64,000 bases of DNA from Mangifera indica (lineage: Eukaryota; Streptophyta; Magnoliopsida; Sapindales; Anacardiaceae). Location: positions 12,557,537 to 12,621,536 of the forward strand of contig NC_058155.1 in the NCBI RefSeq assembly GCF_011075055.1, read 5' to 3'. Each line of letters begins with the position of its first letter. The stretch's first letter is position 1. Both the position numbers and the translations under genes were made by a program. Shown piece by piece: positions 13,385-25,122 of this stretch. The notes beneath the pieces were generated by a model. It made no database searches. It was not told where the DNA came from and saw only the letters and a program-made list of their open reading frames with translations.

Positions 13385-13700
13385 GGCCAAAGAACTATAT
13401 CCCACCTAAAGTATCCTCTTATCTCAGTTTTCATCCCTTAGTTTTGAAAATCTTATTTACTCATCCATGAACAGTTAAAGTTAACAAAGTCTTAATCCCT
13501 TAAAATTTTATTTCTTTTTTCCCACCGATGAACGATCAAAATTTATCCATCCATCAACGGTTAAAGTTAACAAAACCTTAACCCTTTAAAATTTTATTTC
13601 TTTTCCCCCCTCATAGGCTAAGTTTTAAAAAATAATATTTCTCTCTTAGGATTTGGTTTTCAAAACCTGAGGCCATCTTTAGTGCTTCTCCGACGACATC
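13385..13700. mobile_element. left arm of a fold-back element, truncated
   Basis: Starts GGCCAAAGAACTATATCCCA and continues through the family's conserved arm to TTTTCAAAACCTGAGG. It contains an internal duplication of about 100 bp: GGTTAAAGTTAACAAA-type words and TTAAAATTTTATTTCTTTT each occur twice. The sequence to about 14040 has some GAAGACGA-like centre sequence, but the matching right arm is not clear. Confidence 0.55.
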
Positions 13701-14460
13701 TCCTTTATCTTCCTTCGACAGTTGCTCTTTCACTATATTTTCTCCTATCAACAGTCTTAAACCCAATAGAAAATAATGTTTTGTCAGAAAAAATGAAACA
13801 TCGTCTCCCAGATGAAGACGAGAGATCAGATGAGTTATTTTTAACATCAATCAAGGTTGTTTAAGCTTTCAAATGAGAAAAGGTTGGTTGTCGAGGAAAA
13901 GTATTTAAGATTTTTAAAATAAAAGAATAAAAAATTAAGGTCAGAGGATATTTGTGACAAAAAAAAGTCCTTTGGCTTTAAATTGAAGTGAAAAAGGAGA
14001 AAAGTTTTCCCCAAAAAGATGTTGAAACATGGGTCCAACTAGCCCCAAAAAATTCTGAATTTGCTTCGATTGGTCACGTTGACTTTAACTTTTGCATTTA
14101 TTACTTCTGCCGCTTTCCATCCTTATTTTCTTCCTGGCTTGGCCCATCGTTTGGGCAAGAAAAAACTATAATAAGAAATGAGAATCAGAAGAAAGAAGTA
14201 GGCGAAATAAAGTAATAAACTAGACAGCCGAGTGAAACTGAACAAGACAAACAAGACAAACAAGCATAAAAAGAAAATTCCAAACAACTCTCTATCCATA
14301 TACTAATTTTCTTCTGCTCTCTCCTAGCTAGTTGCTTCTTAGCATCTTCTTCTCTCCTTCCTCTGACCTCTCCACAAAACTGAACATATTGCACTTAAAT
14401 AGAGTTGAGTTCAAGGGGAAAAGATCAGAGAGAGAGTTTCTTTTTATTGAATCTATCAAT

Positions 14461-17400
14461 ATGGGTATCTGCTATGGCACTCCTGTAAATAATCACAGCC
14501 ACAGCCACAGCCATAGCCATAGCCATAGCCATAGCCCAGAAACCATCAAACCTTCAAGCCCAGGTACATATCTTCATATCAGATCCTAAAAGGTTTATAA
14601 ACTAATCATCATGATCTTTTATATTTCGTTCGTTCTTATTCTGTGAACAAATTTTCGTCTGCAGATGTGAAACTTAGAGACAACAAACCAAATAAACCAG
14701 AAGAGAAAATTGTCATGGAAGACATGCCTTCAAGTGGAAAAATTGTGACTCCAAATATGAAAATGTTCACTTTAGCAGAGCTGAGAGCTGCCACGAAAAA
14801 TTTTAGACCAGATACAATTCTGGGGGAAGGTGGGTTCGGCCGGGTTTTCAAAGGCTGGGTTGATGAGAAAACTTACGCGCCATCGAAGGTCGGAGTCGGC
14901 ATGGCAGTTGCAGTGAAAAAATCAAACCCAGATAGCCTCCAAGGGTTGCAGGAATGGCAAGTAAGTTTTGTAGATTTACGTTACACGAAAATTGGAAATC
15001 GATCAATCAATGGTGCTATATTTTTCAAAGATTCAGCTTTGTCTGTGCATGAGATTGCGATATTTTTCAAATAATTTAGTGGGCTCCAACCCAACCATTT
15101 TGGTTTGGGTCAATTTAAATTGACTATTAAATTATTTAGTTTGAATTCATCATGCTTTATTCCTAACGGTATTGATAATTGATATCATATTATTTAATTT
15201 ATTAATAAAATTATTTGTCTCATCCATTAATTATTTTTTAAATATATTTTAAACTAATTTAAAATTGATTCGAATAACTATAGTGGAAATAACCTCAAAG
15301 AAGCAGCTTGAATCCAGCCTATTAATATATTACAACCGGCCAAATCACACTTTCAGCTTTAAATGGTATATTTAAAGGCATATTTTGTTGGATTTGGTCA
15401 CAAATCAATACCATATATTTGACCACCACAGACTTTTGTGACGTAAACGCTTACGCCACTATCATTTTTCCCACTATAACTACTTGCATTGGAAGAGACA
15501 AAGAAGTGTGCTCACTCTTTGCCACCCATGTTTGATCTAGGATTTCCGAGCTAAACCAAGTTTAAATATAAAATTGATTTGAGTTTAATTTAAATTTTAA
15601 ATTTGATTTTGAATTTGTTTAAATTAATAAAATATATCGTAGAAAGTCATTGAAAAAAATAGTAGTATTACCAATAAAAAAAATAATTATAAAAATATCA
15701 ACTATTTATGTTATTGGTAATATTTATAGACATTTTTATTGCTGTTTTTAGAATACGTTGACTAGGAACGGGAAGCTAAGACGACTTATAAGCTTTTCTT
15801 TCACTCATTAAGACACAAACACACATTATTACCATCATCGCAACCATCTTTGTAACTGATAGTCTCTCATCGTGAAAACAAATATGGGAGATTGAGATTT
15901 TATGATCTGGCTAGATTGTGGTCTGGTGCCATTGTCTAGGTTGCAATTGGTCAAATCTGGAAAGGAAAAAGGAGAAAGAGGTGGTAGAGGAAGGAGAATA
16001 AGAAGAGAAAGAAACAACGAGGGAGAAGAAAGAGAAGGTGAAAAATATAACAGCAAACAATATGTTAATTTAATTTTCCTCACCTATATCAAGGTCAGTT
16101 TTAGAAGGTGTTAGACTTTGGGTCTGACTTGGGGTGAGAAATGTTAATAACTCCATAAATAAACTATTTCTTCACTCCTTTTGTTTTTATTTGGGTCCAG
16201 AGAATAATTTTCTTCAGATAAGTCCAGTTGTAACAAAGAATCCCAATTTTGTGTGTGCAGGCAGAGGTGAAATTCTTAGGAAAATTTTCCCATCCGAATC
16301 TGGTTAAACTACTGGGTTACTGCTGGGAAGAAAGACAGTTTCTTCTCGTGTACGAATACATGCAGAAAGGAAGCTTAGAAAATCACCTTTTCAGTAGTAA
16401 GAAACCTGAAATCTTCTGTGATCATGCGAACCTTTTGCTTCTTCTATTATTTTTGCCAACTAGTTTAATCTGCATCAGTTGAAAAATTAGTAGTAATCTA
16501 TGCCATGGCTATTCTTATTAACAGAGGGTGCTGAGCCTCTTCCATGGGACATTCGACTTAAAGTAGCAATCGGCGCTGCCAAAGGCCTCGCTTTCTTACA
16601 CTCGGAGGAGGAGAGTGTCATTTACAGGGACTTCAAGGCCTCCAATATCTTGTTGGATGCGGTAAAGGACCACCTTCTTCTTTTGCTTTCTTTAGAGCAC
16701 ACTTCCGAAAGAACAATGATGTGTATACTTATAATTCGAGTATAATTATTTTATTTTTAATTATAAATCACATAATAAATTATTTTGCTTATTTACTAAT
16801 AATAGTTTTATAATATGTTGCTCTTTTCAGGAATATAACGCTAAACTTTCGGACTTTGGACTTGCAAAATTTGGACCCATAGATGGGAACTCACACGTGA
16901 CAACACGTGTTATGGGCACTTATGGTTATGCAGCTCCGGAATATATGGCAACTGGTATTACAAATTTTTTATATAATGTATAATAATATATACCTGGGTG
17001 ATTTTTCTCATTTCTATTAAAGGCATGGAACTTCAATCGTTTTTTTTGTCAAATAGATTAAACTATTGAAATCACTAAATTTTTATATTTTTCTATTAAA
17101 AAGATTAAATTTTTAATATTTTCTGTAAAATGTGTTAAATTAATTATATTATTTTTAAAACAAAACAAATAATTTTAATTGTGTTAGTATGAAAATATTC
17201 AATAAAAATTTGCTCTCATCTATAAAAAAATTTAAAAGTTTAATTCATTTAATAGAAAAATCTAAAAATTTGGTTTTTTTAATAGGAAAATTTAAAAATT
17301 CAATTGTTTAAATTAAAAAAATAAAATAAAATTCACCCATTGAATAAAAGGAAAATATCATCGTTGAGTAACTCTATAATTTTTTTTATCGTAACGATTT

Positions 17401-17919
17401 GAATTAAAATTGGTTGCAGGACATTTATACGTTAGAAGTGACGTATATGGGTTCGGCGTCGTTTTGTTGGAAATGTTGACAGGATTACGGGCTCTTGACA
17501 CGACTCGTCCCCCGGGCGAGAACAACTTGGTGGAGTATGCAAAGCCATATCTGTCGAACAAAAGAAAGCTGAAGAAGATTATGGACCGCAGGCTAGGGGA
17601 ACAGTGCCCTGCAAAAGCCTCATTCCAGGCTGCTGAGCTTATATTAAAATGTCTAGAGTCCGACCCCAAAAGCCGCCCTTCCATGGACCAAGTCCTCGAA
17701 ACTTTAGAAAAAATCAGTGCCATTGAGGCAGACCCTAAAACAATTAGTGCCAGAGCCAAACTCCATTTTTCTAAGCACCGAGAAGAGCGGTTGTCTTCTT
17801 CTTCTACTGCTTCTCATCAACATCATCAGCATGGCCATTATCGATCTCCCATTCATTCAATGCATGGTGAAAAAGGAACCAGAGCTCGCAGCAGTCACCG
17901 CTTGACAATTGCTCGGTGA
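14461..17919 (+). CDS. receptor-like cytoplasmic kinase VII, PBL31-like
   Basis: The six exons are 14461-14563, 14665-14960, 16261-16396, 16525-16661, 16831-16954 and 17420-17919, giving 431 aa. MGICYG at the N terminus has Gly2 and Cys4, the pattern for N-myristoylation plus palmitoylation, which predicts plasma-membrane attachment. Residues 12-25 are seven His-Ser dipeptides. The kinase has GEGGFG at 88-93, VAVK with K119, a [13 protein letters not shown] catalytic loop, DFG and AAPEY, so it should be an active RD kinase. The C-terminal tail is rich in His, Ser and Arg. The introns are 101, 1300, 128, 169 and 465 bp; the 1.3-kb intron has a purine-rich tract around 15960-16050. The closest family I recall is the PBL31/PIX group. 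In Arabidopsis PBL31 (At1g76360) is adjacent to PBL22 (At1g76370), matching the neighbour at 5952. Confidence 0.92.
14494..14535 (+). repeat. coding CACAGC/CATAGC hexanucleotide repeat
   Basis: Seven in-frame six-base units encode (His-Ser)7 in exon 1 of the PBL31-like kinase. The first three units use CAC and the last four use CAT, so the tract is an interrupted rather than perfect repeat. Confidence 0.9.
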
Positions 17920-19148
17920 GTTTAATAAGAATAGGTCCTGACATTTGAATGCATCAATTTCTATCATGTATAACATGTTCAAATTCGGTCACAGATCATA
18001 TCTAATCTATGGAAGTCGAATGAATTTCGTATTGTATATTAAAATTTTAATTTTCAATGTTATATTATATTGTTTTTTAAGATAATTCTCTCTTAAAATA
18101 ATTTGAATAAATAAATGATAATTATTATATTATTATCTTAAAAAATATCCTAAAATGTTTTGATACCCTTTTATAAAATTATGATTTCTTCAAAAAGATA
18201 TATTTTTTTATGTTGAATTGTATGTTACATGTACCATATCATACCTATTTTTATGCATCTTAATATCCATATCGTGTTTCAACAACATCCACGTATAACC
18301 ATGGCCCAATCAAGTTCAATCTCTGCCACAAATCAGGTTCAATCAAACTCTAATGCAAAGGCTGTACACTACGTATCTGTAAGTTTCTGGATCGCTTGGA
18401 TTAGTTTCTAACGCTCCATTCTACCCGGCTTGAATTTTGAAACTTCAATAAAACAGCCCAATGGGCTCACCCGTGTTTTTCACTTCATTGGGCCTCCGTT
18501 GATTAAGCTAGGCCCAAATTTTAATTCAACTAAATAATCCTATATTCGTTGGGTCAAATTTGGTTTGTGTTGGCTTAGATTCGGCTTGAAAAGTCAAACT
18601 CAACCAGGGTAGTCCAAGCGTAAGATTGAGTCCAGCCAATTGAACTCAACCGCGTCCTCGATAGATTCATCTTCTTGTATGAGTATTTCCTAATAATTCT
18701 TCTTAGATAAAGTTGATAATTTTTAATACAATTTATTAACCTAATACAATACGATATGATATAAAAATTTTTGGATAAAATTAAGTTTTTTGATACAAAA
18801 TTTATTTCAAATTAATCTGATACCATTCAAAATTAAATCAGATAGTATTAGAATTCACACGAAAGTAATACAATATGATCCGAATCGATTCAAATATTTT
18901 AAAGATTTGCTACTTTAATAGAAGTTGTTAAAGATAAATTATAGAAATGTTAAAATACAATATCAACAACAATTGAAATATTTATATATTGTATATTGTT
19001 GTATCTTTATATAAGTACTATTACTCATATTATTATTTATTTTAATTTAAATATTTTATTTTATTATTAAATAGTAATAATTTTATTTAATTAGTTAGAG
19101 TATAGACGTGTTTTAAATGTGTTACTCATATTATAATTATATGTTGTA
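17920..19148. other. intergenic, no gene seen
   Basis: AT-rich sequence. A 60-codon open frame near 18229 has no supporting features. The region ends at the target duplication of the Mutator-like element. Confidence 0.5.
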
Positions 19149-19157
19149 TTTTTATAA

Positions 19158-20043
19158 GGGAAATTATAAAAAATAGCCAAAATTTAGGGGGTCTAAGCAA
19201 AATTACCCAAAATATTTAGGTTTAAGCAAAAATGCCCATGTTTTGTGAAATGACGAAACTGCCCCATATATAAACATAGCAAATTTCCTTACTTCCCACG
19301 GTCAGTTCACTGTGCAAATTCAAAATTTCCCACTTTCCCACGGTCATCCCACGGTCAACCAAATTTTCGCCGATTTTCTTGCTTTCCGGCAACCGAAAAT
19401 GACAAAGAAGGTTAGTATATCTCCCGTAATCTTGTTTGAATCAAGTTATTTCACATATGATTAAGATTTGATTGAGATTTTGAGGTTTAAAATTTTAGGG
19501 TTTCGACTTGAACAATGTTTAAAATGTTTTGATTCTTGGTTGTTTTTGTTGAATTGATTGAGGGGTTTTGTGTTATACAACGTGTAGATTTGATTTATGT
19601 AGAAATTGGAGGCTAAAACAACCAAATTTTTGGCTGAAAATGGCTGCAAAGGAGCTGCAGTTTGACCGTGGGAACAGTGTTTCCCACGGTCAAACAATTT
19701 CTCCCACGGTCAACAGACATTGACCGTGGGTTAGGGGGGTAAAATGGATTTTTTAAAATATTAGGGAGCCAACAAAAATTTCTTAGAACACAGTGGGTTT
19801 TTTGGAAATTTGTCATATAACAGCAGACTTGTTTACAATATAAAATATCCAAAAACCCCCTATATTTATCTAAATTTCCATTTAACCTCCATAGTGAGTG
19901 AGAGAGTTAAATAAATGAGGAGAAGGGTAATTTTGGTATTTTTTGCTTAGGAACAGTAAATTTGGGTATTTTTGCTTGGAAATAGTGATTTTGGGCATTT
20001 TTGCTTAATGGGAGGGTATTTTGGCTATTTTTTAAAATTTCCC
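19158..20043. mobile_element. non-autonomous Mutator-like element, 886 bp, perfect 9-bp target duplication
   Basis: TTTTTATAA flanks the element on both sides (19149-19157 and 20044-20052). A 9-bp target duplication is the hallmark of Mutator-like transposons. The terminal inverted repeats start GGGAAATTWTAAAAAATAGC and continue with CAAAAT and AAGCAAAAATGCCCA-type words for about 100 bp with mismatches. No transposase-like frame is present. The interior carries seven copies of CCCACGGTCA or its complement, listed separately. Confidence 0.85.
19295..19730. repeat. seven copies of the 10-mer CCCACGGTCA in both orientations
   Basis: Forward copies lie at 19295, 19337, 19348, 19683 and 19703. 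Inverted copies (TGACCGTGGG) lie at 19663 and 19721. All seven are exact. The copies cluster in two groups near the two arms of the Mutator-like element, leaving about 300 bp in the middle without a copy. GC-rich exact decamers are unexpected in such an AT-rich element. Confidence 0.85.
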
Positions 20044-20052
20044 TTTTTATAA

Positions 20053-21530
20053 TAAGAATTTGAAATCTTTATATATTGTATATAATTGTATTATTATATA
20101 ATTATAACTACTTATATTTTTTATTTTATTGTTAAGCAAATAAAATTTTGATTTGGTTGGTCAGATTATTGACACATTTTAAAAGTCTTATTATATAAAT
20201 TTTTAGACAATTTGTTAATAAGACAAAATGTTATAATACATATTTTATTAATAATAGGGTTGACTAATTTGGCCAAGAAATTAAAATAATAAAAAAACCT
20301 TAAAGAGTAAAAATAATAAATAATTTTGATCAATTTGGATCAGATCAGGTCAATAAAAATATCAAAGGATTAGGTCTGGTTAGAGTTAAAAGTCTCTGAT
20401 ACGAAACATGAACTAACATAATATGAACATGAATACGATTCAATAACATAAATTGTCAGGTCTATTTTTAGGGACAGATTTAATCTAAGTTGACTCGACT
20501 CCTCAAGCTAGAGCTCTAATTTCACATTTCGACTCTAAATTAAGTTGTTTTTTAATTTAGTGATATTGTTTATTTGATAATAATAATATTTATTTTTCTA
20601 ATAATACTATTTATCTTATTGATATACTTCAATTAATATTATACACTAACTTGAATGAATTTAAGTTTGAGTTGGATATTATAAAGTTGATTTAAACTCA
20701 AATCTATCATAAAATTCAGTTTAGATTGAATTCATATCTCTCTTTTTTCTCCTCCATCTTTTACAATTATTTTTTCCTTCTCCAATAACTCTATGAGGAT
20801 TGTGAACTCCCTAGTAATTGGATAAGCCGAACTTGATTTTGAATTAATTATAATAAATTTAAACTAAATCTAAACTAGTTTTTATTCAAAATTTAATTTG
20901 ATTTCAACCCATTTATTATGCCCAACTTAATCCAAGACTTTGTTTGGGCAGTGAAAGTTGACTTTTTATCGGAATCAAGGAGGCCTAGGTCGGACGCAGA
21001 ACTAAGCCAGGCTCCTGTCACTTTTCCCACTCTCTGCCCTGAGCCCTCGCCTCAACCATTTGCCAACTCCATTAATTCCGTGGACTACTCACTGTGTGTC
21101 ACACCCGCACAAGATATTCAACATCCAAATCTTTACGATATTTATGACGTTACAGCCAACTTGTTTAGCATGTTAGTTCTGTCACAAATTGTAGGTAGTT
21201 GCGAATTTATTGAGCTCACCGTCTCCTTGAGGGCTAAAGTTAGATTCGATACTAATTATTTGAAAATGAATTCGTGTTTAAATTAAATAAATTAAATTTA
21301 AATAAATGTTAGATTTATTTTTATAAAAAAAGTTTAATTTAAATTTATTTGGTTACTAAAATTTGAATTAATTTAAATTAAATTATTTTAAATTAAATTC
21401 AAATCTTAATTAATGTATCACAAATTAATCCTTTTATATAACTAATTTTTAATAAGATAGTATCCAGTTTTGTCAAAACTAAATTTTAACGGCTTGAGTT
21501 AATCAAGTATCTTTAGACCAAAAAAAAAAA
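20053..21530. other. intergenic, no convincing gene
   Basis: Contains a 122-codon open frame at 20918-21286. It has no homologue I recognise and no supporting splice or leader signals, so I do not call it a gene. The remainder is AT-rich. Confidence 0.45.
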
Positions 21531-21980
21531 AAAAGAGAGAGAAGGCCCAACGGGCTTTTCTCCACCAAAAGTTTAGTTTTTTTTTTTTAATTTTAACTTA
21601 TTAACTTAGAAAATTTTCAAATATCTATCCGTAAATAATTAAAATTAATAAAACTAATTTAGTTTGAAAGGTAAAATAATTATTTATTCAGTAATATATT
21701 AAAAATAATTAAATATTATTTATTTTTTTTTTAGATTTAAAAAACTAATAATTTTTCTCATGATTAAACTTTAAAAAGTTACATTTTCTCTCTTAAGGTT
21801 TCAATTTTGTCCTTCATTCTCTACTGACCAGACTCCGATTGAGGTTGCCTTTATCCCTTCTTCTCCCTTTGCCACCGATGACAAACACTAACGATGAAGA
21901 AACGTCGATGCACAACGTAAAGCCGACAAAGTGAAAAAATCTATGTGTGTCTTTCATGGTTCACAAGAGCATTGGTGTTT
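21530..21980. mobile_element. degenerate fold-back-type remnant at the NPC1 breakpoint
   Basis: Words such as AAAAGTTACATTTTCTCTCT, TAAGGTTTCAATTTTG and CGATGAAGAAACGTCGATG resemble the arm and centre of the fold-back family. The segment ends about 50 bp before the first surviving NPC1 exon, so it marks where the 5' part of that gene was lost. Confidence 0.35.
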
Positions 21981-23827
21981 CTTAATTTCAAAACTAAGTG
22001 GCTTAATTATTTGATATTTGTGTTCTTCAGTGCTTCCGTTATTCAGATTTAGTTAATGATCGACCATCTACTGCACAATTCAAGGAGAAACTTCCATGGT
22101 TCCTCAATGTTCTGCCCTCTTCTGATTGTGCTAAGGGTGGTCATGGTGCATACAGTAGCAGTGTGGAATTGAGAGGTTTGCAGGATGGATATTGCTTTCT
22201 TTCTTTTTTCTGAAACAAATCACAAGTCAGCACTTGACAGTTTCATTCTAACACATTATGTGCATGTGTGCACTATTACTTCAGTAGAATTTTCATATTT
22301 TCCCTCACAGGTTATGAAAGTGGCATTATCCAAGCTTCTTCATTCCGTACTTATCATACACCCCTCAACAAGCAGGTGGGATTATGTAAAAAATTTCTTA
22401 TAATCAATGAAATTAAGTTTATTGTGTTGTTTTCCTTATATTGCAATGTACAGATACTCACCTTTCATTCAATTATAATTCCATTCAGGTTGATTATGTT
22501 AATTCCATGAGGGCTTCTCAGGAGTTCAGTGCAAGAATTTCTGATTTGTTGAATGTTATCAATGTCACTGCCTCAATAGTTTCACTTCTTGCATTTCCTT
22601 ATAAAAAATTTTCAGATATATATTTTCTTGCTAGTACGCAAACAGTTGTCTCCTTAGGCAGCAGATGGAGATTGTTTCTCCTTATGGCTCAAAATTCTCT
22701 TGGTGCTGCTGGCAATAAGTTAAAATTGTTAAATCTGATTAAGCTGCATTTGACATGCTAACTTGAGCTGTTCAGGAAGGATTTTTGGTATTCTTGTGAC
22801 CATTGCTTTGAATCTATTTTTCTTTTCTGGTGCAGATTGATATCTTTCCGTATTCGGTGTTTGATATGTTTTTTGAGCAATACCTCAATATATGGAGAGC
22901 AGCATTGATCAACCTTGCTATAGCTATCGGTTAGTATGCCGAGGAGTCCTGTGCTCGTTAACTAAAGTATAATGCATTTTTCTAGGAGCTTTGGTCTTTA
23001 ATGTTTTGCTCTTATTTTTGTTCTTTGCTTTTAAGTTTGGAGTTTAGTGATCTTCATGGCAATGTTATGATCTCCTTTTCAAAAATGACCATATTTGGGC
23101 AGAGTGAATCGTAATAATTGGATTGCTACATGGAACACAGTCATGTTTCATTGCACAACATAATTCATATGTGCAAAACTGCTATAGAATTTGAAGTTAT
23201 TTATTTTCTAGTAAAAACACTAATTTATTTTTTTTATTTTGGTGATTTTACCAGGTGCAGTATTTGTTGTTTGTGTAGTTATTACATGGAGGTAAGTTTT
23301 TAACATCAGGTCTTGCTTCCTTGAGAAAATGGAACTAGCAGGACACCCCGGTTCAGTTTTTACAAAATGAATTACTGTTGACTTTGTTGCCTCTTTGGTT
23401 TTTAAATGTAGCTTTTGGAGTTCAGCCATCCTTTTGCTGGTGTTGACGATGATTGTTGTGGATCTCATGGTACTTCTTTGTAACTCCATTCGTTTCAATT
23501 GTTGATATTATTTGATTGTCGATGAAACTTGTTTTCTCTAATGATATAATTTGACTGCCTATTTTACCTTTTTGATATGTGCTAACAGCATGATTTTCTG
23601 CAGGGTGATATGGCAATTTAAAGATCCAACTGAATGCAGTCTCTGTTGTTAATCTTGTTATGTCTGTGGGCATCGCTGTTGAGTTCTGTGTGCATATAAC
23701 ACATGCATTTTCAGTCAGTACCGCACCCTTCTCCATTTTATCTTATTAATTTACATCTTCTAACTTGATGGTGGGACAGATTTTTCTAACGCCACTATCA
23801 TCAAAACTCCCAAAATTTGATATCTTC

Positions 23828-24195
23828 TAGGAATGCAATCAAGCTGAACTGAGTTTTATTAGGTATATGTCAAGCTTTAACTCAAGTTTGAGACTTGGAG
23901 ATTTGAGCTCGAACTCAAGATAGAAATTGCTGACTCAAGTTTGATTCGAAAAATTATATTTGAACCCTGTAACATTTATATTTAATTACTTCCCTAGGTT
24001 CAAAGTAAAGGATTCTGGAACTAAATTTTAAGGGTGTAAGTGCAACATTTTAAATGTTTAGGGGTTTACACTATTATTTTGGATTGGAGTTGTGAGCTCA
24101 CTAGTCAAGCAATAGTAAGCTCAAATTCAGTTCGAGAGCCAATTTTGAACTGCTTGAGCTCGACAATGATCAAACTTGACTCGTTTGCAGCCCTA
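23828..24195. mobile_element. hAT-like MITE inside an intron of the NPC1 relic, 368 bp
   Basis: The ends are TAGGAATGCAATCAAG and, inverted, TAGGGCTGCAAACGAG. The flanks are ATATCTTC and ATACCTTC, an 8-bp duplication with one mismatch. The interior has GAGCTCGAACTCAAG-type words. It belongs to the same family as the insert at 27248-27566. Confidence 0.7.
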
Positions 24196-24639
24196 ATACC
24201 TTCTCATTTTAATTCTTGCTTTCAGTTTGCCATTTTGTTAATATTGGTTCTCAGAGCATTTCTTTTGCAGGTAAGCAGTGGAGACAAAAACCAGCGTATG
24301 AAAGAGGCTCTTGCTACAATGGGAGCTTCTGTCTTCAGGTTCTTTTCCTCTCTTCCTGAGAAAGCTATTAGAATAAATACTGTTCTTAATTGATTCTCTG
24401 AGATGGACTGTATTACTCTTCTGATTTGTCGGATTAAATTTGTGGTGCCAAACTATTTGGAGGTCTTTGATACCTAGTCACAAAATTGAGTCTTATCCCT
24501 GCTTAAATGTAACAAATTCTTTTTTTTCATCTCCACTTTTGCAGCGGAATCATGCTAACAAAGCTAGTTGGAGTAATTGTTCTTTGCTTCTCAAGGACAG
24601 AAGTCTTTGTGGTACCTGTTCCTCTATTTACTTTTGGAA

Positions 24640-24790
24640 TAATGCTATAAGCATTAACAATGGGTACAAAAATTGATGTGTTATTATATGATTAAATGTT
24701 AATTCTCAGCTAGTGTTGTATCTGTGTTTGTATCCATTGTTAGTACATAATATATTATAGTTAATTTTCAGCTATAAGAACCAACATTCT
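24640..24790. mobile_element. degenerate palindromic MITE in an NPC1-relic intron
   Basis: Shares AACAATGGGTACAAAAATTG, TTATTATATGATTAAATG and a CATTGTTAGTACATAATA end with the family members at 28653, 35693 and 63755. The second half is diverged. Confidence 0.4.
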
Positions 24791-25122
24791 CCAGTTGAGC
24801 TATATTTTCCCTTTAAATTTTGCAGGTTTATTTCTTTCAAATGTACTTGGCACTGGTACTGCTTGGTTTCTTGCACGGGCTTGTATTTTTACCTGTAAGT
24901 ATTAATATTTAAGATACTTGAGTTGCTTAGGATGAGTAAATTTCATAAAATTTTTGCCTTCCAATTGAGAAAACAATTCTGGATCCTGGAAGAGTACGTT
25001 GAGTCAATAACTCCCCACTGCTTCGCTATTTGTAGGTTGTATTAAGCGTGTTCGGTCCGCCTTCAAGATGTGTACTTGTGGAGAAGCAAGAAGACAGACC
25101 ATCAATTTCTGCACAGCAATAA

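Larger units (their letters stand above)
22031..25122 (+). pseudogene. NPC1-like sterol transporter, 5'-truncated copy with a frameshift
   Basis: Eleven exon relics encode the C-terminal part of a Niemann-Pick C1 protein (membrane sterol/sphingolipid transporter, RND/patched family): 22031-22175, 22311-22375, 22489-22554, 22836-22929, 23255-23291, 23412-23469, 23604-23713, 24271-24338, 24545-24611, 24826-24894 and 25036-25122. Diagnostic peptides are [60 protein letters not shown] and PPSRCVLVEKQEDRPS. All introns keep GT and AG, so this is not a processed copy. About 1,000 N-terminal residues are missing. In exon 7, ATTTAAAG replaces the ATTTTAAAG expected from family alignment, so one base is missing near 23617-23620 and a TAA results. 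The remaining exons are otherwise open. It is probably a dead relic, although a short transcript is possible. Confidence 0.85.

Noticed and set aside
17358..17759. 133-codon antisense open frame
   Set aside because: It is the shadow of the last exon of the PBL31-like kinase.
18229..18411. 60-codon open frame
   Set aside because: No homology recognised and no context; consistent with chance.
20918..21286. 122-codon open frame on the plus strand
   Set aside because: No recognisable domain and no splice or promoter context; it lies in repeat-rich intergenic DNA.
23220..23736. Antisense open frames of 92 and 104 codons
   Set aside because: They are shadows of NPC1 relic exons on the opposite strand.
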